Assembly (NCBI GenBank): GCA_947501445.1
Contig: CANMVS010000007.1
Span: forward strand, 285,966 to 349,965
DNA from: an uncultured Rhizobiaceae group bacterium
Lineage (GTDB): Bacteria; Pseudomonadota; Alphaproteobacteria; Rhizobiales; Rhizobiaceae
Direction of reading: 5' to 3'
DNA: 64,000 bases
Shown here: positions 61,662-64,000 of the stretch, one piece after another
Layout: each line of letters starts with the position of its first letter
Numbering within the stretch: position 1 is the first letter of the stretch
Position numbers and translations under genes: made by a program
The notes under the pieces: model-generated
Seen by the model: the letters and a program-made list of their open reading frames with translations, nothing else
Told to the model about the DNA's origin: nothing
The model's database searches: none

Positions 61662-63635
61662 AGTTGCTGATGCCAGACGCGCGGGATCATTGTCGCGATC
61701 TACCAGCCGATCAATTCGGGTGCGCTCGCGCTGGAACGCTTCAAGTGTATCGCCGCCGAGTGACTTCCCATCTGGAAGACGGACCCGCATCGGGTCAACC
61801 TTGGTTCCATTAACGATGAGTTCGTAATGCAGGTGAGGGCCGGTTGAGAGCCCGGTTGATCCAACATAGCCAATGACCTGGCCCTGTCTGACACGTGCAC
61901 CCGGCACAACGCCCTTGGCTATTTTCGTCTGGTGTGAATAGGAACTCACGTAACCATTGGGATGGCGTATCAGCGTCTGTTTGCCATAGCCGCCCTTGTT
62001 CCATCCGGCCTTTTCCACCACGCCATTGCCGGCGGCAATAATAGGCGTACCACGCGGTGCACTCCAGTCGACGCCCGTATGCATGCGCCGATACCCCAAA
62101 ATCGGATGGCGCCGCATACCGAACTTTGAGCGGAAGCGACCATTTGGTACAGGATTACGGATCAGGAATTGTTTGGCGCTACGCCCTTCCTCATCATAAT
62201 AATCGATCGAACCCTCTTCAGGGTTGCGGAAACGGTACAGATTGACGGTGTTGTTGCCAAACGTTGCCCTGACATAGAGCAATTCGGAGTCTTGCGATGC
62301 CTCATTGGTATCCTCATCAACCGAGAAAATGGCTTCCAGCGAATCTGTCGGTTTCAACCGTGCCTGGAAATCCACGTTGCTGGCCAGCATGCGAATGACC
62401 TTCTCGGTCATTTCTGTGCTCATTCCATAGGAAAGGGCCGCCTTGTAAATACCGTCGTAGGTGCGTGGCAGATCACGTCCACTTGAAACCGCAACCGGTG
62501 TGTCATCAAATGCAGTCAGCACCGCCGGGGATTTGGGGGGTTCCGATGCTGATACGAGGATTTCAAAATCATTGACAGCCACACTGGCGACATGGGAAGC
62601 GCCGGAATAGATACTGGCCCGAACGATGCGTGTGTCTTCACCGCGCTGCTCAAGTCCGATGCGGAAAACATCCCCGTCAGATAATTTGGTGGATCCGGTT
62701 TCGGCAGACAGAACTTCAGCAACATAGCTGGCTTCACTCTTGCTGTAACCGGCATCAGTCAGCGCTGCGGCAATGGATTTGTCCTTACGGATAGCGATGA
62801 CGTCATCAACAAATTCGACCGGATTGTCTTCCTGACTGAGCGCGGGAGCGATAGAGACATTTTCTGCGACAACCCTCGCATTCAGACTGGTGCTGATATC
62901 AAAAGGGGAGTTCAATCCTGAAAAGCGCTGCGGGTCGACATAATGAAGGGCAGCGACCTGAAGCGTTTCATCGGTCAAAATGGAACCATTGGTGCGGACA
63001 ATTTCCTCCGCCTCATCTGCGCTCATCGTTGCTGCATAGGCATAAGGAACAGATGCAACAGGAAAGGGTGTGGTTTTAAGCCGAATTTCCGATTCTACAT
63101 CCGCCCCGTATATAACGCCGGTGGCAGCCTGCGTTTCCGGTTCTGTTTTTCCGGAAGAGAATATTTTGAGCGGATCAAATTTCGGATAGTCGGTTTTGCT
63201 TGTGTGGCTTGCAGCCAGTGCCATTTTGACATGAGCAAATGGTCGGCTGCGGATGACGCTGCGTTCACCCTCGTTGATCATCGTTGAAACCTCAACGATT
63301 GTTTTGTCAGATGGTTTTGCCGCAATGGCTGTGCCAACAAGCCGATTGCCTTTTTCAGCACCCTTCTCATTGGCGTTGATATCAGTGGCAGCAAAGGCCT
63401 CGCCGGGAATTGCCAGTTGTTCACGACCATCAAGGGCTGCAAATAAAGCAATGCCCATTAAAGCACTGGATGTTATGCCGGTCAGGAATGTGCCGGACAG
63501 CCATCGCATGGACACCTCGCGGCGATCAGGAGCCTTTCGACCATCGGCCAAAAGCGGATCTTCATCTCCCATGTGCCTTGCAAGATCTGTCTGAGACGGC
63601 ATCGTTGTTATTGTTTCCGATCCTGTGTTTCGCAC
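61659..63635 (-). CDS. M23-family metallopeptidase, membrane-anchored
   Basis: 658 residues from a GTG at 63635; an ATG 11 codons later (MPSQTDLARHMG) is an alternative start. Cytoplasmic N-terminus of about 43 residues, one membrane helix (about 48-68), a long periplasmic region with a LysM/OapA-like part (about 270-370), and a C-terminal LytM domain with zinc ligands in RMHTGVDW and GPHLHYEL. Probably cleaves peptidoglycan crosslinks or activates amidases during growth and division. The usual neighbour of clpB in Rhizobiales. The stop codon lies in repeat copy E, so the last residue context (LASAT) may have been set by the repeat's insertion. Confidence 0.92.
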   Translation of the reverse strand: MRNTGSETITTMPSQTDLARHMGDEDPLLADGRKAPDRREVSMRWLSGTFLTGITSSALMGIALFAALDGREQLAIPGEAFAATDINANEKGAEKGNRLVGTAIAAKPSDKTIVEVSTMINEGERSVIRSRPFAHVKMALAASHTSKTDYPKFDPLKIFSSGKTEPETQAATGVIYGADVESEIRLKTTPFPVASVPYAYAATMSADEAEEIVRTNGSILTDETLQVAALHYVDPQRFSGLNSPFDISTSLNARVVAENVSIAPALSQEDNPVEFVDDVIAIRKDKSIAAALTDAGYSKSEASYVAEVLSAETGSTKLSDGDVFRIGLEQRGEDTRIVRASIYSGASHVASVAVNDFEILVSASEPPKSPAVLTAFDDTPVAVSSGRDLPRTYDGIYKAALSYGMSTEMTEKVIRMLASNVDFQARLKPTDSLEAIFSVDEDTNEASQDSELLYVRATFGNNTVNLYRFRNPEEGSIDYYDEEGRSAKQFLIRNPVPNGRFRSKFGMRRHPILGYRRMHTGVDWSAPRGTPIIAAGNGVVEKAGWNKGGYGKQTLIRHPNGYVSSYSHQTKIAKGVVPGARVRQGQVIGYVGSTGLSTGPHLHYELIVNGTKVDPMRVRLPDGKSLGGDTLEAFQRERTRIDRLVDRDNDPARLASAT

Positions 63636-64000
63636 GGCACCATATTTGTCCGATTAAACATCTGCCCTGCCGATGGGAGCAAGTCAATATTTATGCGCCC
63701 AAATCGGGGCATTTAACGACATTATGGGGTTATATGGCGATAGGCCGCTTGTCCCCCACGCGGTACCACCTATTCTGCAGACATTGAAACTGTGCCAAAA
63801 TTACGGCGGCGACCTGATTTAGCCATATTAAGCACCATATTTTGCCACTTTATACAGTGCCGTGTGGCTGAGGCTGGTACGGGCCTTCTTCAGGGGTGAA
63901 TGGCAACAAATTTCCGCCTGCCAAACTGAATCGAAAAAATGTTATAAAGATTACGATTGAGTGTTGACTTGTTTTGGATTGGGGGCTTATAAGGCGGCAC
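63636..64000. other. Intergenic region at the right edge
   Basis: 365 bp upstream of the M23 gene (minus) with no gene seen. A plus-strand promoter-like sequence lies at 63964-63993, pointing out of the window to a gene beyond the edge. Confidence 0.45.
63964..63993 (+). promoter_or_regulatory. Candidate sigma-70-type promoter pointing out of the window
   Basis: TTGACT (63964-63969) and TATAAG (63988-63993) separated by 18 nt. The hexamers are close to consensus; the downstream gene is outside the window. Confidence 0.35.

Overview
The window looks like a chromosomal segment of an alphaproteobacterium, most likely order Hyphomicrobiales (Rhizobiales). The main evidence is gene order. The right-hand part carries secA, peptidylprolyl isomerase, argJ, a GNAT gene and mutT, then a BioC-like methyltransferase, comF, glutaredoxin, a nitrilase-family gene and DUF1178, then ubiG, lysC, ptsP, prfA, prmC, DUF4167, clpB and an M23 peptidase. 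I know this order as a core block of that group. No rRNA, tRNA, CRISPR array or intact insertion sequence was seen.

Left part (87-27668, all on the minus strand): an accessory catabolic cluster of 22 genes. In transcription order it has a branched-chain-type substrate-binding protein, a divergent iron-ADH-family protein and an aldehyde dehydrogenase; an AraC regulator; then LivH, LivM, LivG and a LivF fused to a Tm-1-like (UPF0261) domain; a PEP-hydrolase-family TIM barrel; a giant flotillin-like coiled-coil protein; two SRPBCC proteins; a molybdenum hydroxylase (FAD, 2Fe-2S, and a molybdopterin subunit split into two genes); CoxD-like MoxR ATPase and CoxE-like VWA protein; then hydrolases and sugar-type enzymes (amidohydrolase, metallo-beta-lactamase lactonase, an SMP-30/isochorismatase fusion, an isomerase/epimerase, a Gfo/Idh dehydrogenase). 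Most genes overlap or nearly touch. The set reads as uptake, hydroxylation, ring or lactone opening, and oxidation of an unidentified small molecule. The substrate cannot be read from the sequence.

Middle part (27866-46709): the core block begins with secA (minus) and ppi-argJ-GNAT-mutT (plus). It is interrupted by a Flp pilin locus, a decayed stretch at about 35.2-35.8 kb and an AraC gene. A further insertion separates the BioC-like methyltransferase from comF. It contains an SMP-30 lactonase, a soluble GAF histidine kinase with a NarL-type regulator, and a ribose-type ABC importer.

Right part (45939-64000): mostly core housekeeping functions (competence/phosphoribosyltransferase, glutaredoxin, ubiquinone synthesis, aspartate kinase, nitrogen-PTS enzyme I, release factor 1 and its methylase, ClpB, cell-wall peptidase), with a P450 and a flavodoxin-fold oxidoreductase as probable extra genes. 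clpB has a clear RpoH-type promoter.

The most unusual structures are: (1) the flotillin-like protein with 59 consecutive 11-residue repeats and no register slip; (2) the split molybdopterin subunit with a 170-residue Pro/Ala/Ser tail; (3) two gene fusions in the same cluster built with similar low-complexity linkers; and (4) a dispersed ~100-bp two-hairpin repeat present in six copies, two of which supply the stop codon of the gene before them.
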